A DNA stretch of 64,000 bases from Fimbriimonadaceae bacterium (GTDB lineage Bacteria > Armatimonadota > Fimbriimonadia > Fimbriimonadales > Fimbriimonadaceae), in the NCBI GenBank assembly GCA_019638795.1, contig JAHBTB010000002.1:62001-126000 (forward strand), read 5' to 3'. This document shows positions 8,744 through 16,933 of the stretch, one piece after another (position 1 is the first letter of the stretch; every line of letters begins with the position of its first letter). Both the position numbers and the translations under genes were made by a program. Below the pieces are notes generated by a model. The model did no database searches, was not told the DNA's origin, and saw nothing but the letters and a program-made list of their open reading frames with translations.

Positions 8744-9297
8744 CGTGCGAACCTGTCGGGCGTGCCGATCTTGCCGAGGTCTTCCGTCGCCCATAGCTCT
8801 GCGTACTCGCCCATCTCGTAGACGGACGAACGAACCCATACGCTACCCTGGGCCGCGACGACCTTGCGGTCGTCCAGCCACTTGGCCCGGTCCGCGGTCA
8901 AGGTCAGGGGCTCGGCGGGCGTCTTGCCTTCGGCCTTGTCCGGCATGCTGCGCACCACCACGTGGCCGCGCAGGTCGAGCGACCGCGTCGCCTGGTCCGC
9001 ATCGGCCGCGTCGGCGGCAAACGTGCTGACGACCCTCCCCTTCGACCGCAGCTCCCCTTCGACCCCGGTGAGGGTCATCGTCGAGGCGTGGCCCACGATC
9101 TCGCCCGAACTCTCGCGGGCGTGGACGACCCAGGCGACTTCCCCGGCGGCGTCGCGCGCCGTGATCGTCACCCGCCCAGAAGCCACCGGCATGCCCACCG
9201 CCTCTTTGGGTTTCTCCGGGGTCGGCTTCGGTTGCGGAGTCGAACATCCGCCCAGCAGACCGAGTGCGATCAGCGTGAAGCGAGCGGTAGCGTGGAT
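8740..9297 (-). CDS. lptC: LptC-like lipoprotein, probable non-canonical ATC start
   Basis: The product has a lipoprotein signal (TLIALGLLGGC, Cys about 18) and a 150-residue beta-rich domain with GRVTITARDAAGEVAWVVHA and LTLTADRAKWLDDRKVVAAQ, like LptC/OstA-type proteins. The frame lacks any ATG, GTG or TTG between the signal peptide and a GTG over 50 bases further upstream. An AGGAGG site (9306-9311) lies exactly 8 bases before an ATC codon at 9297, giving a 185-residue lipoprotein precursor. I therefore place the start at ATC. The alternative GTG would add a poor, charged leader. The signal-peptide region overlaps the 3' end of rlmN in another frame. Confidence 0.62.
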   Translation of the reverse strand: MHATARFTLIALGLLGGCSTPQPKPTPEKPKEAVGMPVASGRVTITARDAAGEVAWVVHARESSGEIVGHASTMTLTGVEGELRSKGRVVSTFAADAADADQATRSLDLRGHVVVRSMPDKAEGKTPAEPLTLTADRAKWLDDRKVVAAQGSVWVRSSVYEMGEYAELWATEDLGKIGTPDRFAR

Positions 9298-10349
9298 GCC
9301 CGGCCCCTCCTCGCGAACCGGCCGGTGTGCTGTCCGGCAAGCTGCCCGCACGCCGCGGCGATGTCGTGGCCCCGTTCGACCCGCTCGGTCACATTGACCC
9401 GCGCCGCCTCCAACACCGCCCGGAAGGCCCTGACCCGTTCCTTGCCGGGACGGGCGAAACCTTGGCTCGTGTCGACATAGTTGAACGGGATCAAGTTGAC
9501 CACTGTCGGAGTCCCCTTCACCAACTTGACGAGGGCTTGGGCCTGGTCCACGGTGTCGTTCACCCCGCTGATCAGGAGGTACTCGACGGTCACCTTGCGA
9601 CCGGTCGCCCGGTGATAGTCCTTCATCGCCCCCCACACCTCGGCGACGGGCCAGCGCTGGTTGACGGGCATGAGGCGGCTGCGCACCTCGTCGACGGCCG
9701 AATGCAACGAGAGAGCCAGATTGATCGGCAGTCCGAGGGACGCCAACTGCCGGATCTGGGGGACAAGGCCGACGGTCGAGACGGTCAAGTGGCGGTAACT
9801 CAGGCCGACCTCCTCGTGAAGGACGCGTAGGGCCCTGACCACGTTCTTGATGTTGAGCAACGGCTCGCCCATGCCCATGAAGACCACGTGGCTGATGCGC
9901 CGCGGGCTCAAACGCTGGAGCCAGAGGTATTGCCCCACGATCTCGTCCGCCCCAAGGTCGCGGTCGAAACCGCCGAGTCCGGTCGCACAAAACGTGCAAC
10001 CCATCGGGCAGCCGACTTGGCTAGAAAGGCAACAACTGACGCGGTCTTCGTAGGGCAAGAGGACGCACTCATAGACTTGGCCGTCGCCATTGTGGAGGAG
10101 GAGTTTGTCCACGCCGTCGCTGCTCGACCGGTGGGCCGACTGGGCCAGGTCAGTCACCGTGTGCGCCTGGGCCAACCGGGCACGGAACGCGGCGGGTAGG
10201 TCGGCCATCTCGGCCACTGTCGCGGCATGGCGCTTGTAAATCCAGTTCGCCACCTGGGAGCCCCGGAACGGGCGCTCACCCAGGCTCGCGGCCAGTTCGC
10301 GGAGCTCGGCGGCGGTCATGCCGACCAGCGGCGTCGAGTCTGAGGCCAA
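9270..10349 (-). CDS. rlmN: dual-specificity rRNA/tRNA methyltransferase RlmN
   Basis: The 359-residue radical-SAM enzyme carries the iron-sulfur motif CPMGCTFCATG. It also has the RlmN stretches VFMGMGEPLLNIKNVVRAL, STVGLVPQIRQLA, LALSLHSAVDEVRSRLMPVN and the C-terminal VTERVERGHDIAAACGQL, whose Cys is the methyl-carrying residue. It methylates C2 of A2503 in 23S rRNA and A37 of some tRNAs. The start is uncertain: TTG at 10349 keeps the usual PLVGMTAAELRELA beginning, while an ATG at 10319 would shorten it by ten residues. Neither has a good ribosome site. A TACACT box lies 9 bases before the TTG. It appears to be the first gene of the lpt operon. Confidence 0.93.
   Translation of the reverse strand: MASDSTPLVGMTAAELRELAASLGERPFRGSQVANWIYKRHAATVAEMADLPAAFRARLAQAHTVTDLAQSAHRSSSDGVDKLLLHNGDGQVYECVLLPYEDRVSCCLSSQVGCPMGCTFCATGLGGFDRDLGADEIVGQYLWLQRLSPRRISHVVFMGMGEPLLNIKNVVRALRVLHEEVGLSYRHLTVSTVGLVPQIRQLASLGLPINLALSLHSAVDEVRSRLMPVNQRWPVAEVWGAMKDYHRATGRKVTVEYLLISGVNDTVDQAQALVKLVKGTPTVVNLIPFNYVDTSQGFARPGKERVRAFRAVLEAARVNVTERVERGHDIAAACGQLAGQHTGRFARRGRASTLPLASR
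9306..9311 (-). promoter_or_regulatory. Shine-Dalgarno AGGAGG deciding the lptC start
   Basis: A perfect AGGAGG on the minus strand lies inside the rlmN coding end, 8 bases before the ATC at 9297. No other in-frame start is near it. This spacing is ideal, and it is the main reason for the ATC start call. Confidence 0.55.
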
Positions 10350-10417
10350 AGTCAGAAAAGTGTACCAGTCGGTGACGTGGCGGGCTGGACTGGTCGTTAA
10401 GAGGAATAGGGTGCAAG

Positions 10418-11578
10418 ATGAAGGGCCTTAAGTCAGCTGTCCTCGCCGCCGGCTCCTTGGCCGCCGTCTTCGCGGTGGTTTTCGGAGCCATCCAACTGGA
10501 CCGGTTCGTCCGCCACCGACCGACGGAAGGGGTCACCTTTGCTACCCCTCCCGGAGCCAGGCTCATCAACGCTTCGACCGAAGGCGCCATCGGGTTCGAC
10601 TTCCGGGAACCCGCCCGCAAGGCCCTAGAAAGCGTCGTGAGCATTCAAACGACCGCTTCGGGCGAAGACTTTTTCGGACGTCGCGTCGTCCAACCCTACG
10701 CCGAGGGTTCGGGTGTGGTGGTCTCGACCGACGGTTACATCGTCACAAACAACCACGTCGTCCGGCTGGGCTCGCCCAAGGGCCCTCTCGCCGACGCTGT
10801 GTCGGTGACGTTCAGCGACGGCAAGGCCTATGAGGCCAGGATCGTCGGTACCGACCGTCGGTCAGACTTGGCGGTCCTCAAGATCGACAATCCCTCGGCC
10901 AAGGCCTTGGCTCTCGGCGACAGCAGCAAGCTCCAGCCCGGCGAATGGGTGCTTGCCGTCGGGAACCCGCTGGGCTTCTCCAACACCGTCAGCCTGGGCA
11001 TCGTCAGTTCCACGGGCCGACCACTCCAGGGGGACGACGCCCTCTTCGTCGACGGTATCCAAACCGACGCCGCGATCAACCAGGGCAACTCCGGCGGCGC
11101 GCTCGTTGACGCCCAAGGCAACCTGGTCGGCATCAACACGGCCATCGCCAGCACGAACGGCGGCTCGATCGGGATCGGCTTCGCCATCCCCGTCAACCGA
11201 GTCAAGGAAGTAGTGCGCGACATCGTCAAGGACGGGCGGGTCCGCTACGGCGACCCTGGTCTCGTGCCCGACCGTCGCGCCGGCCTGCTGCAGATGTCGC
11301 GGGTCCGTCGTCAGATCCAGCGCCTGACCAACGCGGCTGACGCCCCGCCCGCCCAGGGCGTGATCGTGGCCGACGTGCTCGTCGGCGGGCCGGCGGCCCG
11401 CGCCGGCATCCATCAGCTCGACATCCTCCTGTCTCTCGACGGACAGGCCCTGGCGAGCGTCGACGACTACAACGCCGCTCTGACGACCAAGCGCCCCGGC
11501 GACACCGTGGTGGTCAAGTATTGGTCTGCCGGAGAGGTCAAGCAGGCGAAGGTCACCCTGACGGAGTCCAGCGACTAG
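10418..11578 (+). CDS. HtrA/DegP-type serine protease with one PDZ domain
   Basis: The 386-residue protein has an N-terminal membrane anchor or signal (about 5-27) and a trypsin-like domain with catalytic His113 (TNNHVV), Asp150 (DRRSDLAVLKID) and Ser225 (GNSGGAL). One PDZ domain follows at about 305-385 (GVIVADVLVGGPAARAGI ... GDTVVVKYW). HtrA proteases degrade misfolded envelope proteins. The ATG has a GAGGAA ribosome site 11 bases upstream; a TAGGGT box also lies 5 bases before it. It is divergent from rlmN across a 68-base gap. Confidence 0.9.
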   Translation: MKGLKSAVLAAGSLAAVFAVVFGAIQLDRFVRHRPTEGVTFATPPGARLINASTEGAIGFDFREPARKALESVVSIQTTASGEDFFGRRVVQPYAEGSGVVVSTDGYIVTNNHVVRLGSPKGPLADAVSVTFSDGKAYEARIVGTDRRSDLAVLKIDNPSAKALALGDSSKLQPGEWVLAVGNPLGFSNTVSLGIVSSTGRPLQGDDALFVDGIQTDAAINQGNSGGALVDAQGNLVGINTAIASTNGGSIGIGFAIPVNRVKEVVRDIVKDGRVRYGDPGLVPDRRAGLLQMSRVRRQIQRLTNAADAPPAQGVIVADVLVGGPAARAGIHQLDILLSLDGQALASVDDYNAALTTKRPGDTVVVKYWSAGEVKQAKVTLTESSD

Positions 11579-11680
11579 GCCGGCGACCCTGGCAAACCCG
11601 CTGGGTCACATCAAGAGTGGTGGATAGGGCACTCGGTGACGGTGCGATCGCCATCTTGTCGGCGTCATGATAAGTGACGC

Positions 11681-13312
11681 ATGTCTTGGTCGCATGACGG
11701 ACTCCCGGAACTCCTGGAAATCCTGCCACCGGTCGTCCGAGAAAAACTCGAAGTCCATCCTGACCTGAGGAGCTTGGTCGAGGTCGTCCTTGACTACGGC
11801 AGGCCCGCCGAGTGCCGCTTCATCGGCAGTGTGGAACGTTGGCCGCAGACCATCGTGTCCGACCACGACATCGACCACGTCGTCAAGGCCGTCGGCGCCT
11901 TTGGCGGCGACAACCGGGCGGGTATCGAGCGCACCCTCCACCGCATCAGCGCGATCCGCAACCGTCACGACAAGGTCATCGGACTGACGTGCCGGGTCGG
12001 CCGGGCCCTTGAAGGGACGATCGACATCATCGACGACATCGTCCGGAGCGGGCAGTCGATCCTGATCTTGGGGCGGCCCGGCGTCGGCAAGACGACCAAA
12101 CTCCGCGAGGTCGCCCGCGTGTTGGCGGACGAGGTCAACAAGCGCGTCGTCATCGTCGACACGAGCAATGAGATCGGTGGCGACGGAGACGTGCCCCACC
12201 CTGCCATCGGCAGCGCGCGGCGGATGCAGGTGAGCGACCCGGTGCGCCAGCACGGGGTGATGATCGAGGCCGTGGAAAACCACATGCCCGAGGTCATCGT
12301 CATCGACGAGATCGGCAACGAGGCCGAGGCCATGGCCGCCCGCACCATCGCAGAGCGCGGCGTGCAACTCATCGGCACGGCCCACGGCCAGACTCTGGAA
12401 AACCTGATGCTCAACCCGTCCCTCTGCGACCTCGTGGGTGGGATCCAGGCGGTCACCCTCAGCGACGACGAGGCCCGCCGGCGCGGCACCCAAAAAACCG
12501 TTCTGGAGCGCAAGGCCCCGCCAACGTTCGACGTCGTCATCGAACTCCTCGACTTTGACAAGCTGGCCGTCCACCACAACGTGATGAAGACGGTGGACCT
12601 GATGTTGCGGGGCATCGCCCCCCGGCCCGAGGTACGGGTCCGCACCGCCGGTGCCGTCGAGGTGGTCCAACGGGAACTTGTGCCCGACCTGGACGAGCCC
12701 GGCTTTAATGAACGGTTCCCCAGCCTGGCGACCAGGCAGGACGACACCCCCGTCGAGCGCCGGAGGGCGGCCAAGGAAGAGAAGGGGCTCTTCGGACGTG
12801 AGAAGCCGGACCGCGAGCCCTCCCCGAAGGACACCGTCAAGAAGGTCAACGTCGTCCGCATCTACCCGTACGGGATCGCCCGCACCCGGCTCGAACGTGC
12901 GATCCGGGAAAAAAAGGCGCCCGCCTACATCACGAACGACATCCACCAGGCCGACGCGGTCATTGCGATCCGCACGACCGTCCAGACCAAGAGTGGCAGG
13001 CTCAAGGAACTAGGCAAGGGTGTCCCGACTGTCGTCGTCAAGAGCAACACGTTCAGCCAAATCGCCCAAGCCGTCGAAGAGGTGGTCCGCGGCAACGCCC
13101 CCGACTCGGAGCGGCACCAGGCCGCCACCGTCGAAGTGACCCAAGCGATCGACGTGGTGTTGCAGACCGGCAAGCCGGTCGAACTGGCCCCCGCCGACGC
13201 CCGCACACGCAAGGTCCAGCACCAGATCGCCGAGGGCAAGCGGCTCGCCAGCGAAAGCGTCGGCCAAGAGCCTCAGCGCAGGTTGAGGATCCTGCCGGTC
13301 AAGCTCGGTTGA
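11681..13312 (+). CDS. AAA ATPase with R3H domain (Ycf45/SpoIIIAA-like)
   Basis: The 543-residue protein has an ATPase core with Walker A GRPGVGKTTK (131-140) and Walker B EVIVIDEIGNE (about 205-215). After it come a variable acidic/basic linker (about 355-390), the region VVRIYPYGIARTRLERAIREK, and a C-terminal R3H domain (about 480-543). R3H domains bind single-stranded nucleic acid. The family is shared by Cyanobacteria (Ycf45) and Gram-positives (SpoIIIAA-like ATPases); its function is not well established. The ATG at 11681 follows a 101-base gap after htrA with no clear terminator. Confidence 0.82.
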   Translation: MSWSHDGLPELLEILPPVVREKLEVHPDLRSLVEVVLDYGRPAECRFIGSVERWPQTIVSDHDIDHVVKAVGAFGGDNRAGIERTLHRISAIRNRHDKVIGLTCRVGRALEGTIDIIDDIVRSGQSILILGRPGVGKTTKLREVARVLADEVNKRVVIVDTSNEIGGDGDVPHPAIGSARRMQVSDPVRQHGVMIEAVENHMPEVIVIDEIGNEAEAMAARTIAERGVQLIGTAHGQTLENLMLNPSLCDLVGGIQAVTLSDDEARRRGTQKTVLERKAPPTFDVVIELLDFDKLAVHHNVMKTVDLMLRGIAPRPEVRVRTAGAVEVVQRELVPDLDEPGFNERFPSLATRQDDTPVERRRAAKEEKGLFGREKPDREPSPKDTVKKVNVVRIYPYGIARTRLERAIREKKAPAYITNDIHQADAVIAIRTTVQTKSGRLKELGKGVPTVVVKSNTFSQIAQAVEEVVRGNAPDSERHQAATVEVTQAIDVVLQTGKPVELAPADARTRKVQHQIAEGKRLASESVGQEPQRRLRILPVKLG

Positions 13313-13316
13313 CCGG

Positions 13317-14612
13317 TCACCGCCCCTGAAGGCTCGCTCTCGCTCCGTCCCAAGCGAAAACGATGTCGCCCCTTGGCGTGTCGGACGCAGGCGATTTGTC
13401 CAGCTGGGCGATGCCCTGGTCGTCAGAATGGTCGGGCCCGACGCTGTAGACCCTCCACCCGGAATCAGTCTTCGCCACCCGGTACGGCTGGTGCGAGAAC
13501 GGGTCCCTCGTTAGACCGACCTGAGGCATGCCGCCGTCGCGCACCGCTCGAAGTCCGATTTCGAGCAGGTCGCGCTTTGCCGCCTCGCGACGAAACGCCA
13601 CAAAGGCTTGGTCAAAGACAGGAAAGACCAGGCTCAACGCATCGAGCCGGTCGTCCTTTGACTGCGCAAGCCGGCCAAGCTTGGCAAAGGCCTCTTGGTT
13701 GGCGTCGATGTCCGACGGATGCTTTCGAGCCTGGTCCAGGTAATCCACCCACGCCCGGACCAGAACGGGGCCCCAATACGGCCGGTCAAGCTCCATCTTG
13801 GCGAACCTCAGCTTTGTCGCTGGTGCGCTCCCAGCGGAATCGTCCAGGGAGTAGTCCACGGCGTCAAAACGGTGGGTGGCCATGTGGTAGGCCATGGTCG
13901 CCTCCCCCAAAAACATCCGGCGATAGTCGTTGACGACGGGGCGCGCGGCCAGCTTGACCAACTCGTCCATGGCCGCCTTGTCGCGCCGGACCTTGCCCGA
14001 GGTCTCAGCCATCACCTGATAGGCGATGGCGTGGGTGGCCACCCGGACAAGGCCGGAGATCATGACGGGCTCGTCTCGTAGCAAGTCGCCTAAGTCCAGG
14101 ATCGACTGGGCGTCCTTTACACAACCGCCAAGGTCGCCCTCGGCGGCCCGGAGCCGGGCCCGTTCGGCAAGGGCTTTGGCTCCGGCCCTGATGGGTGATA
14201 TCTGGTCCATCCGGAGGTAGGGGCCCTCACCATGCATCACCGGTTGCCAGTAAGGCATGGCGGCGGCACGCTCGGCCAAGCTGATCAAATCATGCCGGGA
14301 ATCCACGGACCGGCGCAGTTGCCCGACGTCCCAGTCTCCCCCCGGCGGCGGTGCCTTCACCACCACCGCACCGGCAGGACGCGACACCTTGGCCATTTCG
14401 TCCATCAGCATCGCCGCGTTCTCGTCGGCCGGGGCCGTCGGGGGCGGATAGAGTCCGGCCGTGGTGACCGGCAAACCGTGGTCGGCCATGAGCTTCTTGA
14501 CCAGGCTTTCTGAAGATTGGGCGCTAGACTTCATCCAGGCTACCGGGACGGCCACCAAAACCACGGCGCAACCGACCGCGCCCAACACGACACCTACCAG
14601 ACGGCTCGACAT
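13317..14612 (-). CDS. exported or anchored protein of unknown function
   Basis: The 431-residue protein begins with a membrane anchor or signal (RLVGVVLGAVGCAVVLVAVPVAW) and continues as a mostly alpha-helical extracytoplasmic domain. The C terminus has DPFSHQPYRVAKTDSGWRVYSVGPDHSDDQG. That tail resembles the end motif of pseudopilin-related and planctomycete-type hypothetical proteins. I do not recognise a catalytic motif. The ATG at 14612 is preceded by GGGAAG at 7 bases, and the frame upstream has no signal. It converges on the R3H gene with a 4-base gap. Confidence 0.65.
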   Translation of the reverse strand: MSSRLVGVVLGAVGCAVVLVAVPVAWMKSSAQSSESLVKKLMADHGLPVTTAGLYPPPTAPADENAAMLMDEMAKVSRPAGAVVVKAPPPGGDWDVGQLRRSVDSRHDLISLAERAAAMPYWQPVMHGEGPYLRMDQISPIRAGAKALAERARLRAAEGDLGGCVKDAQSILDLGDLLRDEPVMISGLVRVATHAIAYQVMAETSGKVRRDKAAMDELVKLAARPVVNDYRRMFLGEATMAYHMATHRFDAVDYSLDDSAGSAPATKLRFAKMELDRPYWGPVLVRAWVDYLDQARKHPSDIDANQEAFAKLGRLAQSKDDRLDALSLVFPVFDQAFVAFRREAAKRDLLEIGLRAVRDGGMPQVGLTRDPFSHQPYRVAKTDSGWRVYSVGPDHSDDQGIAQLDKSPASDTPRGDIVFAWDGARASLQGR

Positions 14613-14702
14613 CGACAGACTTCCCGGGACGAACCCAGACAAAGTTACCTCGCCGTGACCCTTCCCGTTGCGACATTCTTCGACGGCGACCGTGTCGGGA
14701 CC

Positions 14703-14738
14703 TTGACAATATAGTTGGTTTGTGTCTACTATTTTGAC
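14703..14738 (+). promoter_or_regulatory. sigma-70-type promoter, leaderless
   Basis: TTGACA (14703-14708), an 18-base spacer and TACTAT (14727-14732) make a near-consensus promoter. The -10 box ends 6 bases before the ATG at 14739, so transcription should begin at or next to the start codon. There is no Shine-Dalgarno sequence. Confidence 0.78.
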
Positions 14739-15131
14739 ATGACTGCCCATTTGGACGCCCTTGGCATCGTCGTCAAGGACATCGAGGCCTCGGTGAGCTT
14801 CTACGAACTGCTGGGCGTGCCCCGCCCTGTGGACATGGAGGGGCCCCACGTCGAATCGGTCTTGCCCAATGGCCTCCGCCTGATGTGGGACAACGTCGAA
14901 CTGGCCCGAGAAATCGACCCGCATTGGCAAGAGCCCGTCGGCCATCGCATGGGCCTCGCGTTCAACTGTCAGACCGCGGCCGGGGTGGACGAACTGTACG
15001 CCAGGGTCGTCGCCGCTGGACATTCTGGGGGCCGCGAACCCTGGGACGCCTTCTGGGGCCAGCGCTACGCCCAAGTCGTCGACCCGGACGGGAACCTGGT
15101 CGACCTCTTCGCCCCACTCTGCCCGGCATAG
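14739..15131 (+). CDS. VOC/glyoxalase-family protein
   Basis: The 130-residue protein has the paired beta-alpha-beta-beta-beta modules of the vicinal-oxygen-chelate fold: LDALGIVVKDIEASVSFYELLGV at the start and WGQRYAQVVDPDGNLVDLFAP at the end. The family includes glyoxalases, fosfomycin-resistance enzymes and dioxygenases; the substrate cannot be told here. The glutamate at the usual metal position is partly replaced (NLVDLF), so it may be a binding protein rather than an enzyme. The ATG at 14739 is selected because the fold begins there and the promoter sits directly before it. Confidence 0.8.
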   Translation: MTAHLDALGIVVKDIEASVSFYELLGVPRPVDMEGPHVESVLPNGLRLMWDNVELAREIDPHWQEPVGHRMGLAFNCQTAAGVDELYARVVAAGHSGGREPWDAFWGQRYAQVVDPDGNLVDLFAPLCPA

Positions 15132-15148
15132 TCCCGAAGTTTCAATTG

Positions 15149-15166
15149 TTTCTGAAAGTTCAGAAA
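15149..15166. promoter_or_regulatory. palindrome, possible operator upstream of menG
   Basis: The sequence TTTCTGAA-AG-TTCAGAAA is a perfect 8-base inverted repeat with a 2-base centre, AT-rich in a GC-rich surround. It sits 40 bases before the menG start, just upstream of a TATAAA box (15184-15189). This layout suits a regulator dimer site. The regulator is unknown. Confidence 0.4.
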
Positions 15167-15206
15167 GCTGCCGTGCCCGGCGGTATAAACCGTGACAAGG
15201 AGGAGC

Positions 15207-15932
15207 ATGGAGAGCACGCTGGACAAAGCGGCCTGGGAAACGACCGGCGAAGACAAACGCCAGGTTGTCCGCGCCCTCTTTGACGAGGTCGCCGAGCACT
15301 ACGACCTCGTCAACAGCTTGGTCAGCTTCCGTATGCACCAAGCCTGGCGCCGCGAGGCCGTCCAGGTCATTGGGTTGTCGCCGGGCGAGTCCGTCCTCGA
15401 CGTCTGCTGTGGCACCGGAGACTTCTGCACCGTCGCCCGCGAGGCGGTCGGCGACTCCGGCCAGGTCGTCGGCGTGGACTTCTGTCCGCCGATGCTCCGC
15501 CAGGCCGCCCGCAAGCTGGCGGGCCGCGCCCGACTCGGCCTGGCCGACGCGACCCGGCTCCCGTTTGGCCCACGCCGCTTCGATGCCGCCACCGTCGGGT
15601 GGGGGCTGCGCAACGTGCCCGACCCTCAGGCCGCCCTGCGGGAGATCGCCCGGGTGCTCCGGCCCGGCGGCAGGTTCGTCAGCGTCGACATGGCCCGGCC
15701 GACCGCCCCGGTCATCGGGCCCGTGGCCGAAGCCGTCTGCCACAAGGCTGTCCCGATGGTCGGACGCCTCTTTGGCCACGAGGGCGCCTACACCTACCTT
15801 CCCAAGAGCGCGGAGAGGTTTATGGACCGCGACGCCCTCGCCGCCGCTTTCGGTGCCGCCGGCTTTCAGGATGTCCGGCACAAGGACTTCATGTTCGGCA
15901 ACATCTGCATGATGTGGGGGGTGCGCCGGTGA
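15207..15932 (+). CDS. menG: demethylmenaquinone methyltransferase MenG/UbiE
   Basis: The 241-residue SAM methyltransferase has the UbiE signatures VRALFDEVAEHYDLVNSLVS, VLDVCCGTGDF (SAM loop), GWGLRNVPDPQAALREIARVL and YTYLPKSAERF. It methylates the quinone ring in the last step of menaquinone synthesis; the adjacent polyprenyl synthase fits this. The ATG at 15207 is preceded by AAGGAGG (15197-15203), a strong ribosome site. A GTG 15 bases upstream would place that site inside the gene. It heads an operon with three following genes joined by GTGA overlaps. Confidence 0.9.
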   Translation: MESTLDKAAWETTGEDKRQVVRALFDEVAEHYDLVNSLVSFRMHQAWRREAVQVIGLSPGESVLDVCCGTGDFCTVAREAVGDSGQVVGVDFCPPMLRQAARKLAGRARLGLADATRLPFGPRRFDAATVGWGLRNVPDPQAALREIARVLRPGGRFVSVDMARPTAPVIGPVAEAVCHKAVPMVGRLFGHEGAYTYLPKSAERFMDRDALAAAFGAAGFQDVRHKDFMFGNICMMWGVRR

Positions 15933-16933
15933 GCGCGACCGCCTTTCTCGACAAACTGTCCGGGCGGCTCGACGACAGCCTGCTCGCCGACTTAGTCGAG
16001 ACGGCGCTGGCCGTCGAGAGTGTCCTCACCGCCCAAATGTGCAGCGAGGTGCCGTTGGCCCAGGAAATCGGCCGGCTCACCCTCGAGGCCGGCGGCAAAA
16101 GGATGCGGCCCGCTCTCGTCGCCTTGGCCGCCCACGCGACGGGGCGCCCCTTTGACCGGACGCGGGTCGTGAACTTGGGGGCCTGCATGGAGATGGTCCA
16201 CATGGCGACCCTCGTGCACGACGACGTCATCGACGAGGCGACCACCAGGCGCGGCCGACCGACCGCGTCGCACGCCTATGGCAACACGGCGAGCGTGCTT
16301 TCGGGCGACGCCTTGTTGGCTCGGGCCATGGTCATCCTCGCCGACGACGGTGACCTGCCTGTCATCCGCTTGGTCAGCCGGGCTGTGGTCGAAATGGCCG
16401 AGGGGGAGGTCCGCGAAGTCGCGTCACGGGGTGTCTTCGACTTGGCCCTCGACGAACACCTCGCTATCCTGCGCATGAAGACGGCGGCGTTCATCGAAGT
16501 CTGTTGCCGGGTCGGCGCCCTGGTCGCCGGCGGGACGGCGGAACAACAGGAGGCCCTCGGACGGTTCGGCCATCACCTGGGCATGGCGTTCCAGATCGTC
16601 GACGACCTGCTCGACTACCGCGGGGAACCCGCAAAGACGGGCAAGCCTCGGGCGACCGACTTTCGCGAAGGATGCGCCACTTGGCCCCTGATCGACTACA
16701 CCGCCGCCGCGGGCGCGGGCCGGTGGCCGCAGGTCTTCGGCAACGGCGTCTCCGAGACGCAGCTTGACGAGTTGGCCGGCCTCATGGCCCAGTGCGGCAC
16801 CTTTGACCGGGTCGGGGGCGCGGCCCGGGCCGAGACCGAGGCCGCCAAGGCTTCCCTGGCTGGTCTGCCCGGTGGCGCGGCCCGCGACACTCTGGCCGGT
16901 GTCGCCGACTTTGTCGTCGAGCGCGAACTGTGA
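15929..16933 (+). CDS. polyprenyl diphosphate synthase
   Basis: The 334-residue trans-prenyltransferase has the first Asp-rich motif LVHDDVIDEATTRRG, the second motif FQIVDDLLDYRG and the IPP-binding GGKRMRPALVALA. It makes the polyprenyl chain of a quinone, most likely menaquinone given the menG neighbour. The second motif is followed by KTGKPRATDFREG, where the usual GKxxGxDLxxGK is altered, but the aspartates are intact. The GTG start overlaps the menG stop (GTGA). Confidence 0.87.
   Translation: MSATAFLDKLSGRLDDSLLADLVETALAVESVLTAQMCSEVPLAQEIGRLTLEAGGKRMRPALVALAAHATGRPFDRTRVVNLGACMEMVHMATLVHDDVIDEATTRRGRPTASHAYGNTASVLSGDALLARAMVILADDGDLPVIRLVSRAVVEMAEGEVREVASRGVFDLALDEHLAILRMKTAAFIEVCCRVGALVAGGTAEQQEALGRFGHHLGMAFQIVDDLLDYRGEPAKTGKPRATDFREGCATWPLIDYTAAAGAGRWPQVFGNGVSETQLDELAGLMAQCGTFDRVGGAARAETEAAKASLAGLPGGAARDTLAGVADFVVEREL

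Noticed and set aside
13317-15881. An 854-codon open frame on the minus strand upstream of the exported unknown gene
   Set aside because: Most of it runs antisense to the VOC and menG genes and has no protein-like signal; only the last 431 codons, from 14612, are real.
15599-15928. An open frame extending the prenyl synthase upstream into menG
   Set aside because: The extension is the +2 frame of menG, of high Arg and Gly content; the true start is the GTG at 15929.
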